The notes beneath the pieces are model-generated. The model had not been told where the DNA came from. It saw nothing but the letters and a program-made list of their open reading frames with translations, and did no database searches. The position numbers and the translations under genes were made by a program. This document shows positions 17,893 through 27,672 of a DNA stretch of 40,914 bases, piece by piece. Position 1 is the first letter of the stretch; each line of letters starts with the position of its first letter. The stretch spans positions 1-40,914 of the forward strand of contig JAHEJY010000010.1 of assembly GCA_024638625.1 (NCBI GenBank), written 5' to 3'. The stretch is from Actinomycetes bacterium (lineage in GTDB: Bacteria; Actinomycetota; Acidimicrobiia; Spongiisociales; SHLN01).

Positions 17893-19263
17893 GTGTCTCT
17901 CCTCGATTCCGGGTCCCGGCTCTTCGGCACCGATGGGATCCGCGGGCCGTCGCCCGATGTCTTGACCCCTGAGTTCGCCACGTCTTTGGCAAGAGCGGCA
18001 GGAGAAGGGCGCGAGGGGTCAGTCTTGATCGGCCGGGATACCCGGCGGTCGGGTGATCTTTTGCTGGCTGCACTTACTGCTGGTTTTACCGCGGCCGGGC
18101 TCGATGTTCACGATCTCGGCATCATCCCGACGGCCGCCGTCGCACGCCTGGCCAAGGAGGCGAGAGCAACCTTTGGAGTCGTCGTCAGCGCATCGCACAA
18201 CCCGGCCCAGGACAATGGCATCAAGTTTTTCGGCGGAGACGGAGCCAAGCTCGGCGACGTCCTCGAAGACGCGATCGAGGCGCGGCTGCGGGCGGGGCCG
18301 CCGTGGAGTCGGCCACCGGGCGGATTGGGAATACGTGTTGTTGATGGCACCGCTCGTGAACGATACGTGGCGTGGCTGGCTGAACAAGCCCGGTTTTCGT
18401 ACCGCGGGTTTGACCTGGCCGTGGACTGTGCCAACGGTGCTGCGTTCCAGGCTGCCCCCGAACTCTTTGCGAGATTGGGTGCCGACGTCATGGTGATCTG
18501 CGATACGCCTGATGGCACCAACATCAACGACGATTGTGGCGCAACCAACCCTCATACCCTCGCAGCGGTAGCAGATGGCAGGCTCGGGTTGTGTTTCGAC
18601 GGGGACGCCGACCGTCTCATCGCAATCGATGAAGAGGGCATCGTCGCAAACGGCGATGTCATCATGGCGGTCATCGCCTCCCACCTGAAAGCCGAGGGGC
18701 GTCTCAAAGGCGACCGGATTGTCGGAACAGTGATGGCCAACCTCGGCTTCATGAAATCGATGGAACAAGAGAACATCGACGTCATCGCGACCGCAGTCGG
18801 AGATCGATATGTAGCCGAAGCCATGAAGGAACACGGGACGGTACTCGGCGGCGAACAGTCGGGACACGTGATCTTTTCGAATATTTCTAAAACGGGGGAC
18901 GGGTTGCTCACGGCGATCCAGTTGCTCGATGTCATGGCAGCGACCGGCAAATCGCTCGCAGAGCTGCGTCAGGTCATGGACGAGTATCCACAAGTTCTCC
19001 GCAACGTCCGGGTCGAGAACAAAGATAAGCTCGACCTGGCCGAGGCTCTATGGGAAGCCGTGGACGACGCAGAACGCGAATTGGGCGATTCCGGTCGGAT
19101 CCTCGTTCGTCCATCGGGGACAGAACCCCTCGTCCGGGTCATGGTCGAGGCTCCGGAGGCCCACCAGGCCGCCCGACTCGCAGATCGGCTCGCAGAAGTG
19201 GTGCGAGCTGAGCTCTCCGGTCCAGGACTTTCGGGTTCGGGACTCCGCGAGTTCGGCCGCTGA
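17893..19263 (+). CDS. glmM: Phosphoglucosamine mutase
   Basis: 456 residues from GTG 17893, immediately after the rpsI TAA. Motifs in order are LFGTDGIRG (residues 10-18), the phosphoserine loop VVSASHNP with Ser101 as the phosphorylated residue, the metal-binding CFDGDADRLIAID, and the phosphate-binding RPSGTEPLVRVMVEA near the end. It converts glucosamine-6-phosphate to glucosamine-1-phosphate for UDP-GlcNAc and peptidoglycan. The last 15 or so residues (GPGLSGSGLREFGR) are an unusual short Gly/Ser tail. It is convergent with katG, 50 bases away; no clear terminator hairpin is seen in that gap. Confidence 0.97.
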   Translation: MSLLDSGSRLFGTDGIRGPSPDVLTPEFATSLARAAGEGREGSVLIGRDTRRSGDLLLAALTAGFTAAGLDVHDLGIIPTAAVARLAKEARATFGVVVSASHNPAQDNGIKFFGGDGAKLGDVLEDAIEARLRAGPPWSRPPGGLGIRVVDGTARERYVAWLAEQARFSYRGFDLAVDCANGAAFQAAPELFARLGADVMVICDTPDGTNINDDCGATNPHTLAAVADGRLGLCFDGDADRLIAIDEEGIVANGDVIMAVIASHLKAEGRLKGDRIVGTVMANLGFMKSMEQENIDVIATAVGDRYVAEAMKEHGTVLGGEQSGHVIFSNISKTGDGLLTAIQLLDVMAATGKSLAELRQVMDEYPQVLRNVRVENKDKLDLAEALWEAVDDAERELGDSGRILVRPSGTEPLVRVMVEAPEAHQAARLADRLAEVVRAELSGPGLSGSGLREFGR

Positions 19264-19313
19264 GCAGACTGCTATCGCGTCCTACTCGGTTCGTACCCGT
19301 TCTCAGCACCGGA

Positions 19314-21557
<2,244 letters not shown>

Positions 21558-21601
21558 CTAGGGCGGCTCGAGAGTTGCTCAGATGGAAATCGTAGGGATG
21601 G

Positions 21602-22333
21602 TCACGTTTCTACGGACTTCAGCTCTTCGTAGAGCCCTCGACACGTGGCGAGCAGCCCGGCTAGGTGATCGGCCACCTTGGCTTCTTGCGGGACATAGGG
21701 TTCGAACCCGGTCGAAGCCCATGCCCGGTTATACCAATAGGGAGCCCAGGCTCCGTCCTCTGGTTTGGGGCCTGGGCTCCACGACAACATGGCCGGATCC
21801 CACGGAACGTCCAACCGTTCGCACATGTCGCGCAGCGCCGATAACGGGTCGGCGAGGATTTCGCTCGCATCCATGACCGGTGGAGACTGCCCGGCCGATC
21901 GCAAATAGCGCAGGAGCTTGACCTGTCCGTCGAATCCGGTCAGCTCGAGCGAGGGATCGGGAACGTTCTTGGTAAAGGATGCCAAGACCTCCGCCGGGTC
22001 CCTGGTCAGAAAGACGTTCTGTACCCGTAGCAACCAACTCCAGTCATCGAACGCTGCGATGTGGTGGCCCATGTTCTTGATGAACACGATGGGGGTTGGA
22101 TAGTGCCCGAGGATCGTATTGGTGATCACCGCTGCGGGATCGGTGTCCATGGCGGCAATCGTCTCGGCACGACCCGGGTGGTCGACGCCGGTCTTTTCCA
22201 GGAATGCGCCGAAGAGCGGCTCGTCGACGACCATCGTGTCGTCGCGGGACCGGAATGCGTACATGAGGGCGGTCGAGATGTTGCGTGGTCCGGATATGAG
22301 ATTGATGCGGGTGGTAGCCACGGGATCGGTCAC
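21602..22333 (-). CDS. Sulfotransferase-like P-loop protein paired with aminotransferase-like gene
   Basis: 243 residues from a GTG that overlaps the upstream aminotransferase-like stop by 4 bases. The N-terminal NLISGPRNISTALMYAFRSR resembles the PAPS-binding P-loop of sulfotransferases, followed by VVDEPLFGAFL and later NVFLTRDPAEVLASF, where sulfotransferases have the 3'-phosphate-binding Arg/Ser segment. The substrate is unknown. Neighbouring or fused aminotransferase class IV and sulfotransferase-like proteins are, from memory, a recurrent but uncharacterised pairing. A sulfotransferase reaction is not proven; another P-loop transfer activity is possible. Confidence 0.8.
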   Translation of the reverse strand: MTDPVATTRINLISGPRNISTALMYAFRSRDDTMVVDEPLFGAFLEKTGVDHPGRAETIAAMDTDPAAVITNTILGHYPTPIVFIKNMGHHIAAFDDWSWLLRVQNVFLTRDPAEVLASFTKNVPDPSLELTGFDGQVKLLRYLRSAGQSPPVMDASEILADPLSALRDMCERLDVPWDPAMLSWSPGPKPEDGAWAPYWYNRAWASTGFEPYVPQEAKVADHLAGLLATCRGLYEELKSVET

Positions 22334-23232
22334 AAAGAGCGGATCAGCCGCGAATATGCCTCCGACAACTGTGATGTCATGGGGCCGGTACCCCCGTCGG
22401 CGATCGTGCGTCCATCGACAGTTGTGACAGGGGTGAGGGCTCCGAACGTACCGGTCACGAACGCCTCCTCAGCTGCGTAGACGTCTGTGAGCGAGAAGGG
22501 CTTCTCTCGCGTCGGGATGCCTTCGGCCTCGGCCAATTCGATGACCAGGCCCCGGGTGATCCCGTTGAGGCAGTACTCGCCGGTCGAGGTCCAGACCTCT
22601 CCATTGGTGACGATGAAGAAATTGGTGGAATTGCATGTCGCCACATGTCCCGTGGGGTCCAGCATCAGAGCCTCGTCGGCCCCGGCCTTGTAGGCCTGGA
22701 TGAGCGCAATCACCTCATGCAGCTTGGAGTGGCAGTTGAGACGTTGATCGAGCACCTCGGGCCCGGGGCGGCGGACGGTCGAGGTGAACAGGTGGATGCC
22801 GGACTCGGTGACCTTCGGATCGGCCGCTTTGTGCTCGGCGATGATGACGATCGTGGGTCCGCCGACGACGAGATCCGGATGTTGGGAAGGGGTCTTCTTG
22901 ATGCCTCTCGTCACCATGAGCCGGAGGTGGACGTCGGTGACCATGTCGTTGGCATCCAGGGTTTTTCTGATCTCAGCGGTGAGCTCCGACCGGGTCAGGC
23001 CGATATCGAGGGCAATTGCCTTGGCGCCCGCATAAAGCCGGTCCAGGTGGCGGTCCAGAAAGGCCAGGGTGCCCTCGTGAAGACGAATTCCCTCCCACAC
23101 TCCGTCGCCCACGAGAAACGCCGAATCGAATACGGACACTTTGGCATCAGCGCGTGGAACGAGGTCTCCGTTTACATACACGAGAACAGAATCGTTCCGC
23201 CGATCTGCGACGGCCTGATGGGTCTTGGACAT
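22330..23232 (-). CDS. Aminotransferase class IV-like protein, probable altered active site
   Basis: 300 residues. The fold-type IV pattern is clear: VYVNGDLVPRADAKVSVFDS, GDGVWEGIR, the PLP-phosphate arginine in HLDRL (Arg65), LNGITRGLVIELAEAEGI and EEAFVTGTFGALTPV near the end, as in branched-chain and D-amino-acid aminotransferases. However, ungapped alignment by eye with the usual DPRVKSLNYLNNVLA-type helix puts Asn166 (in LDQRLNCHSKLHEVIA) where the Schiff-base lysine should be. Thr199 (in HVATCNSTNFF) sits where the PLP-pyridine glutamate should be. Lys170, one helical turn later, is the nearest lysine. It is coupled to the sulfotransferase-like gene and divergent from the branched-chain amino acid importer. 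Database labels would probably read branched-chain aminotransferase; I would not assume that activity. Confidence 0.88.
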   Translation of the reverse strand: MSKTHQAVADRRNDSVLVYVNGDLVPRADAKVSVFDSAFLVGDGVWEGIRLHEGTLAFLDRHLDRLYAGAKAIALDIGLTRSELTAEIRKTLDANDMVTDVHLRLMVTRGIKKTPSQHPDLVVGGPTIVIIAEHKAADPKVTESGIHLFTSTVRRPGPEVLDQRLNCHSKLHEVIALIQAYKAGADEALMLDPTGHVATCNSTNFFIVTNGEVWTSTGEYCLNGITRGLVIELAEAEGIPTREKPFSLTDVYAAEEAFVTGTFGALTPVTTVDGRTIADGGTGPMTSQLSEAYSRLIRSL

Positions 23233-23238
23233 GCCACA

Positions 23239-23265
23239 ATCCTATGCCCCTCCGGGGCCCGTCAA
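23239..23265 (-). promoter_or_regulatory. Candidate leaderless promoter of the aminotransferase-like gene
   Basis: On the minus strand TTGACG (plus 23260-23265) and TAGGAT (plus 23239-23244) are separated by 15 bases, a little short. The -10 ends 7 bases before the ATG (23232), so the transcript would start at or very near the start codon. No Shine-Dalgarno is visible. Confidence 0.5.
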
Positions 23266-23308
23266 CCCCCCGGATTCAGGCCAGTTCGCATCAGCCCGAC
23301 CGTACCTG

Positions 23309-23338
23309 TTGAATGTGGGCCCCATTGGTCCCTAACAT
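23309..23338 (+). promoter_or_regulatory. Candidate promoter of the branched-chain amino acid transport operon
   Basis: TTGAAT at 23309-23314 and TAACAT at 23333-23338 have 18-base spacing in the 174-base divergent gap. A small inverted repeat (ccgca/tgcgg, 23370-23382) lies between it and the aggagg Shine-Dalgarno at 23395-23400 and could be an operator or leader hairpin. Confidence 0.5.
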
Positions 23339-23406
23339 GTCCCAGCCGATCTTTCGGTGATGTCCTTCGCCGCAGATTGCGGTGTTAGACGATGAGGAGG
23401 AAATTC

Positions 23407-24669
23407 GTGAAACGCAAACGATTTACAACACTTACTGGCGTGTTGCTTGCCCTTGCGCTCGTAGCCGCCGCCTGTGGTGGCGGAACTGAGCCGCCGGTGG
23501 CAGGTCCGCTTGGCCAGGTGACGATTCCCGATGGCGAAGCCGTACAAATCCGCTCGTTCAACGCAATTACCGGCGACGTCTCGTTCCTGGGTATTCCCAA
23601 CCAGCGCGGCGTGGAATTGGCAATTGCCGATTACGGAGAGATCCTCGGCCATCCGATTTCGATGGCGACAGGCCTCGATGACCTCTGCTCGGCAGACGGC
23701 GGCCAGGCGGGCGCTCAGACAATCGTGTCGGATCCCCAGATTCTGGGCGTGATCGGGACGTCGTGTTCGGGTGCGGCGGGCGCGGCCATGCCGTTGATCT
23801 CGGACGCAGGTCTTGTGATGATCTCGGGTTCGAACACATCCCCGGCCCTGACGTCGGACCTGGCCGGTAACGCTTCGACCGACTACAACGTTGGCTACTA
23901 CCGCACGGCGCACAATGACCTTTATCAGGGTCGTGCCGTTGCAGAGTTCGCCTTTAATGAGCTCGGCATGCGTAACGCCGGTGTCATCCACGACGGTGAC
24001 CTCTATACGTTCGGTTTGTCATCAGCCTTCCAGGCAGCCTTCGAAGAACTCGGCGGCGAGGTGTCGGTATTCACCGCCATCAACAAGGGTGACACCGATA
24101 TGACCGCGGTACTCACCGAGGTCGCGGCCGGCGGTCCCGACATGCTGTTCACCCCGACGTTTCCGCCGGAGATCAACTTCATCGCCCAGCAGGTGCGTGG
24201 AGTAGCAGGCATGGAAGAGGTGACGCTCATCGGCGCCGATGCTTCGCTCGTCGACAACTTCCTGGAGATCCCGGAAGCCGCCGGCTGGCACCACTCCGGG
24301 CCCGACACCCGTTTCGGAGCCAACGAGAACAGCATTACGGGCGTCAACGGCGATGCCTTCTTGACCGCCTACCAGGACCAATACGGAGAGCCTCCGTCGG
24401 CCCCTTTCTGGGCACATAGTTACGACGCGGCAACCATGTTGCTGAAAGCGATCGAGGAAAGCGCAACCGACGTTGACGGTACGCTGTATGTCGATCGCCA
24501 GGGCGTGCGGGATGCGTTGAACGCCATCTCGCTCGATGGCATCATCGGACCGATCACGTGCGACGACTTCGGGGACTGCGGTGCCCAGCTCATCACCGTG
24601 ATCCGCAACGACTCACCCAATGATGTAGAAGCCGCCAAGGCCAATGTCGTGTTCGAGTTCGCGCCATAA
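23407..24669 (+). CDS. Branched-chain amino acid-type ABC transporter, substrate-binding lipoprotein
   Basis: 420 residues from GTG 23407, chosen because a perfect aggagg ends 6 bases upstream; the ATG at 23392 would place that site inside the gene. The signal peptide KRKRFTTLTGVLLALALVAA is followed by AAC, with Cys23 as the lipidated residue and a Gly-rich start of the mature protein. The body is a type I periplasmic-binding fold (LivJ/LivK family): RGVELAIADYGEILGHPISM, VIGTSCSGAAGAAMPLISDA, SGSNTSPALT. It would capture a branched-chain or other small amino acid, or a related amide, outside the cell. The specificity cannot be read. It is first gene of the operon, separated from livH by a strong hairpin. 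Confidence 0.93.
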   Translation: MKRKRFTTLTGVLLALALVAAACGGGTEPPVAGPLGQVTIPDGEAVQIRSFNAITGDVSFLGIPNQRGVELAIADYGEILGHPISMATGLDDLCSADGGQAGAQTIVSDPQILGVIGTSCSGAAGAAMPLISDAGLVMISGSNTSPALTSDLAGNASTDYNVGYYRTAHNDLYQGRAVAEFAFNELGMRNAGVIHDGDLYTFGLSSAFQAAFEELGGEVSVFTAINKGDTDMTAVLTEVAAGGPDMLFTPTFPPEINFIAQQVRGVAGMEEVTLIGADASLVDNFLEIPEAAGWHHSGPDTRFGANENSITGVNGDAFLTAYQDQYGEPPSAPFWAHSYDAATMLLKAIEESATDVDGTLYVDRQGVRDALNAISLDGIIGPITCDDFGDCGAQLITVIRNDSPNDVEAAKANVVFEFAP

Positions 24670-24690
24670 GCGTTCGACGGTCGATTCTGA

Positions 24691-24731
24691 TCCGGTGCGA
24701 CGCAGCCATCGAACGGCTGCGTCGCACCGGA
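24691..24731 (+). terminator. Perfect 17-bp hairpin between receptor and permease genes
   Basis: The arm tccggtgcgacgcagcc (24691-24707) is an exact reverse complement of 24715-24731, with a 7-base loop. No T-run follows. It probably acts as a partial terminator or mRNA stabiliser that keeps receptor mRNA in excess of permease mRNA, as in other ABC operons. Confidence 0.75.
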
Positions 24732-24737
24732 CGACCA

Positions 24738-24781
24738 GACCAGACTTCGTATGCTGACCAGGCTTCTGCTGACCAGGCTTC
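24738..24781 (+). repeat. Three copies of an 11-bp motif upstream of livH
   Basis: The motif gaccag(a/g)cttc occurs at 24738-24748, 24756-24766 and 24771-24781, just before the tggagg Shine-Dalgarno of livH. The last two copies share a 14-base identical core (24753-24766 and 24768-24781), and cttcgtatg occurs twice. Confidence 0.7.
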
Positions 24782-24799
24782 GTATGGAGGCCATATAGC

Positions 24800-25909
24800 G
24801 TGGTGAGCGCCGCCGAGACCATCGAGAGGGTCCGTAGATCCCGATTCAATTGGGTCGATATGTTCCTGAACGCCCTGCGCGTAGGGGCAGTCGTCTTCAT
24901 TGCCGTTGGGCTGATCGGGACCATCATCAAGTTCGCCGGCGGGGAAGGCCCCTCGGCAGCAGCCTGGCGAGACCTCGTCGTCAGCGGTCTGGCCCAGGGG
25001 GCCGCCTATGGGTTGATTGCCCTGGGCTATTCGATGGTGTATGGGGTACTGGGATTCATCAACTTCGCCCACGGTGAAGTGTTCATGAGCGGTGCCATGA
25101 CCAGCTTTTTCATGGCGAGCTATTTCTTCGACACGGGATTGTGGATCAGCAATTTCGTCGTCGCTCTCATTCTGGTGATTCTGTCCGCGACGGTGACGGC
25201 GACGATCGTCGCGGTCCTCATTGAGCGGATCGCCTATCGACCCCTCCGCAATGCGCCGCGTCTCATTCCCCTCATTACCTCCATCGGGGTGTCCTTTTTT
25301 CTGCAATACTCGGCCGCGTTCTTGTTCGGAGTCGCCAACAAGAGCGTGCCCCAGCCTCCGGCCTGGCTGCTGGCAAAGATTGATCTCTTTGGCCTCGGCT
25401 GGTTGAAGCTGGAGGCGACGAAAGTGCTGGTGATCGCCATCGCGATCGTCAGTATGATCGCCCTCTATCTCTTCGTGGAAAAGACCCGAACCGGACGGTC
25501 GATGCGGGCGGTTGCCGAGGACAAAGAGATTGCCGCGTTGATGGGCATCAACGTGGATCGAACCATCGTCACGACCTTCGCCGTCGGTGGGGCGATGGCC
25601 GGAATCGCCGGGTCATTGTGGGCCCTGCTGTTTCGAGGAGTGTCGTTCGATACCGGCTTCCTGCCGGGCATCAAGGCATTTACGGCGGCCGTGCTCGGTG
25701 GTATCGGCAACCTGGCCGGAGCCATGCTCGGTGGGGTTCTCCTCGGGTTGTTCGAAGGTGTCGGTCCGTTGTTGATCCTCGATGGGTGGGGGATTCCCGG
25801 AGTGTCGCAGCTCAAAGATGTCGTGGCTTTCTTTGCGCTGGTGCTCGTGCTGGTGTTTCGCCCGACCGGTTTGCTGGGCGAGCGGCTTTCGGAGGATGAG
25901 CGAGCGTGA
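24800..25909 (+). CDS. livH: Branched-chain amino acid-type ABC transporter, permease LivH
   Basis: 369 residues from GTG 24800 (GTG 24803 is equally possible; ggagg lies at 24786-24790). About nine hydrophobic segments; GLAQGAAYGLIALGYSMVYG and LGFINFAHGEVFMSGAM are LivH signatures, and AVAEDKEIAALMGINVDRTI is the cytoplasmic loop that couples to the ATPases. An N-terminal stretch of about 50 residues with one extra hydrophobic segment precedes the usual start, making the protein longer than the typical 290-310. It overlaps livM by 4 bases. Confidence 0.95.
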   Translation: MVSAAETIERVRRSRFNWVDMFLNALRVGAVVFIAVGLIGTIIKFAGGEGPSAAAWRDLVVSGLAQGAAYGLIALGYSMVYGVLGFINFAHGEVFMSGAMTSFFMASYFFDTGLWISNFVVALILVILSATVTATIVAVLIERIAYRPLRNAPRLIPLITSIGVSFFLQYSAAFLFGVANKSVPQPPAWLLAKIDLFGLGWLKLEATKVLVIAIAIVSMIALYLFVEKTRTGRSMRAVAEDKEIAALMGINVDRTIVTTFAVGGAMAGIAGSLWALLFRGVSFDTGFLPGIKAFTAAVLGGIGNLAGAMLGGVLLGLFEGVGPLLILDGWGIPGVSQLKDVVAFFALVLVLVFRPTGLLGERLSEDERA

Positions 25910-27672
25910 TCAAGGGCGAGCTCAACGTCAAGAAGGTTCTGAGGGCAGGCTTGATTGCGGGCGTCGTCATGGTCTTCGTTTCGGCCATCGGCATGGTCGA
26001 GGATTTCGATTCGCGCAAAGTCATTGATCCTTTCTTGAGCCTCGGCTTCCTCGCTCTGTTCTGGTACGTGCCCCGGGCCGGGTACAAGGTGGGGCACGAA
26101 GAAGTGCTGGAGGGGATGGAAGAGCATCCGGTCAGCTCACAGCAGGTCGTGGCCGGCTTATCCGTCGGCGTCGTGGGCGGAGTCGTGATTTCTATTCTCG
26201 TCGTGATCGCGCACGTGATGGACCTGCGGGACGTGTTCATTCGGCTGAGCCCCAAGCTCGTGGCAACGCTCACGTTCAGCGACAGCGTCGCCGAACCGAA
26301 CATCATCCTCGGCATCGTGTGGTTGATCGTCATTTCGGCGGTCCTCGGTGCCATCGGGGGGGCGCTGCACCTGGTCAGCGACAGGCTTCGCCGCCAGATC
26401 CTGTTTGCCGTGGGAGCCATCTTCGTGGTAGCCATGCTCGAGGACGTGATTTCCCAGATTCTGAGAACGCTGGGCCTGGGCTCGGCAAATCGACTCATCT
26501 ACCGGGCCGCCGCACTCCGCATCGTTCCGGCGATTCTGGTTGCAGCAGCCGGCTTCTTTCTCGGAGGTCGCGACAGGGCGGAGCGATCGCGTATTGCCAG
26601 ATATCTGGCGGATCCGGATCCAGCTGAACGGCGACGTAAGTCGTTGATCGTGGCTGCAATCACGCTGGCCGTTGTGCTGATTGCGCCGTGGCTGCTGGGC
26701 AGCCTGCTCTCGGAGATCCTCGCAACCACCGCGATTTTCCTCCTCATGGGCCTTGGGCTGAACATCGTGGTCGGTTTCGCCGGGCTGCTCGACCTCGGCT
26801 ACGTGGCGTTTTTCGCCGTCGGGGCCTACACCTCTGCCATCCTCACCAGTCCCCTATCGCCGTTCTTCGCGCCCGAGTGGCCGTGGTGGTACACGCTGCC
26901 CCCCGTCATTCTCGTAGGAATTCTGGCAGGAATTTTTGTCGGCACGCCGGTGATTCGACTCCGGGGCGACTACCTCGCGATCGTAACGCTGGGCTTTGGC
27001 GAGATCGTTCGTATCACGTTCTTGTCCGACGCTGCGTCTCCATGGTTCGGGGGAGCGGGAGGCATACGCAACATCCCCGGCATACCTCTTGGATTCGACA
27101 CGGTTTCGGGCAGCGACCCCGAATATATCTTGTATTTCGCGTTGGCCCTCGTATTGCTCGCGGCCTGGGTCTCCTATGCGCTCCTCAACTCGCGGGTGGG
27201 TCGCGCCTGGACGGCGATGCGCGAGGACGAATCTGTCGCCGAAGTGATGGGTATTGACACCGTCAAGGCCAAGCTGTCCGCATTCGTCGTCGGCGCCGTC
27301 CTGGCATCCCTCGGGGGAGCGTTGTTCTCCGCCAAACTCGGGTCCATCTTCCCGACATCATTTGAGCTGCTGATCTCGATCGTCATCCTCGTCGTCGTCA
27401 TCGTGGGCGGTATGGGGAACATTCTCGGCGTGGCCGCCGGCGCCCTCGTCTTGATCGGGGTACTCGGCGGACCTCGCCAACCCGGGCTGCTGCAGGAGTT
27501 TGGTGAGTTCAAGCTGCTGATCTACGGCGTCATCCTCGTCTACATGATGTTGCAGCGACCGGAAGGCCTCATACCCAATGTACGACGGTCGCGGGAGCTG
27601 CACCACGACGAAATGAACCAGGACGCCTGGCTCAAGGCCCAGGCCGACACGGCCGAGGAGCCGGCGACCTGA
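25906..27672 (+). CDS. livM: Branched-chain amino acid-type ABC transporter, permease LivM with long N-terminal membrane extension
   Basis: 588 residues from a GTG overlapping the livH stop by 4 bases, with ggagg at 25891-25895. The LivM core is roughly residues 245-570: LLMGLGLNIVVGFAGLLDLG, VAFFAVGAYTSAIL, RLRGDYLAIVTLGFGEIVRI and the coupling loop AMREDESVAEVMGIDTVKAK. Residues 1-240 add about six hydrophobic segments and a charged linker (RIARYLADPDPAERRRKS). Usual LivM proteins are about 300-430 residues. No stop or second Shine-Dalgarno suggests a separate gene. The extension is not a duplicate of the core by eye. Confidence 0.94.
   Translation: MIKGELNVKKVLRAGLIAGVVMVFVSAIGMVEDFDSRKVIDPFLSLGFLALFWYVPRAGYKVGHEEVLEGMEEHPVSSQQVVAGLSVGVVGGVVISILVVIAHVMDLRDVFIRLSPKLVATLTFSDSVAEPNIILGIVWLIVISAVLGAIGGALHLVSDRLRRQILFAVGAIFVVAMLEDVISQILRTLGLGSANRLIYRAAALRIVPAILVAAAGFFLGGRDRAERSRIARYLADPDPAERRRKSLIVAAITLAVVLIAPWLLGSLLSEILATTAIFLLMGLGLNIVVGFAGLLDLGYVAFFAVGAYTSAILTSPLSPFFAPEWPWWYTLPPVILVGILAGIFVGTPVIRLRGDYLAIVTLGFGEIVRITFLSDAASPWFGGAGGIRNIPGIPLGFDTVSGSDPEYILYFALALVLLAAWVSYALLNSRVGRAWTAMREDESVAEVMGIDTVKAKLSAFVVGAVLASLGGALFSAKLGSIFPTSFELLISIVILVVVIVGGMGNILGVAAGALVLIGVLGGPRQPGLLQEFGEFKLLIYGVILVYMMLQRPEGLIPNVRRSRELHHDEMNQDAWLKAQADTAEEPAT

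Noticed and set aside
18019-18993. 324-residue minus-strand open frame opposite glmM
   Set aside because: Shadow frame of glmM with no recognisable domain.
19264-19313. Terminator between convergent glmM and katG
   Set aside because: No stable inverted repeat is visible in the 50-base gap.
23392-23406. ATG 23392 as the start of the transporter lipoprotein
   Set aside because: It would place the perfect aggagg inside the gene; GTG 23407 has ideal spacing and gives a normal signal peptide start.
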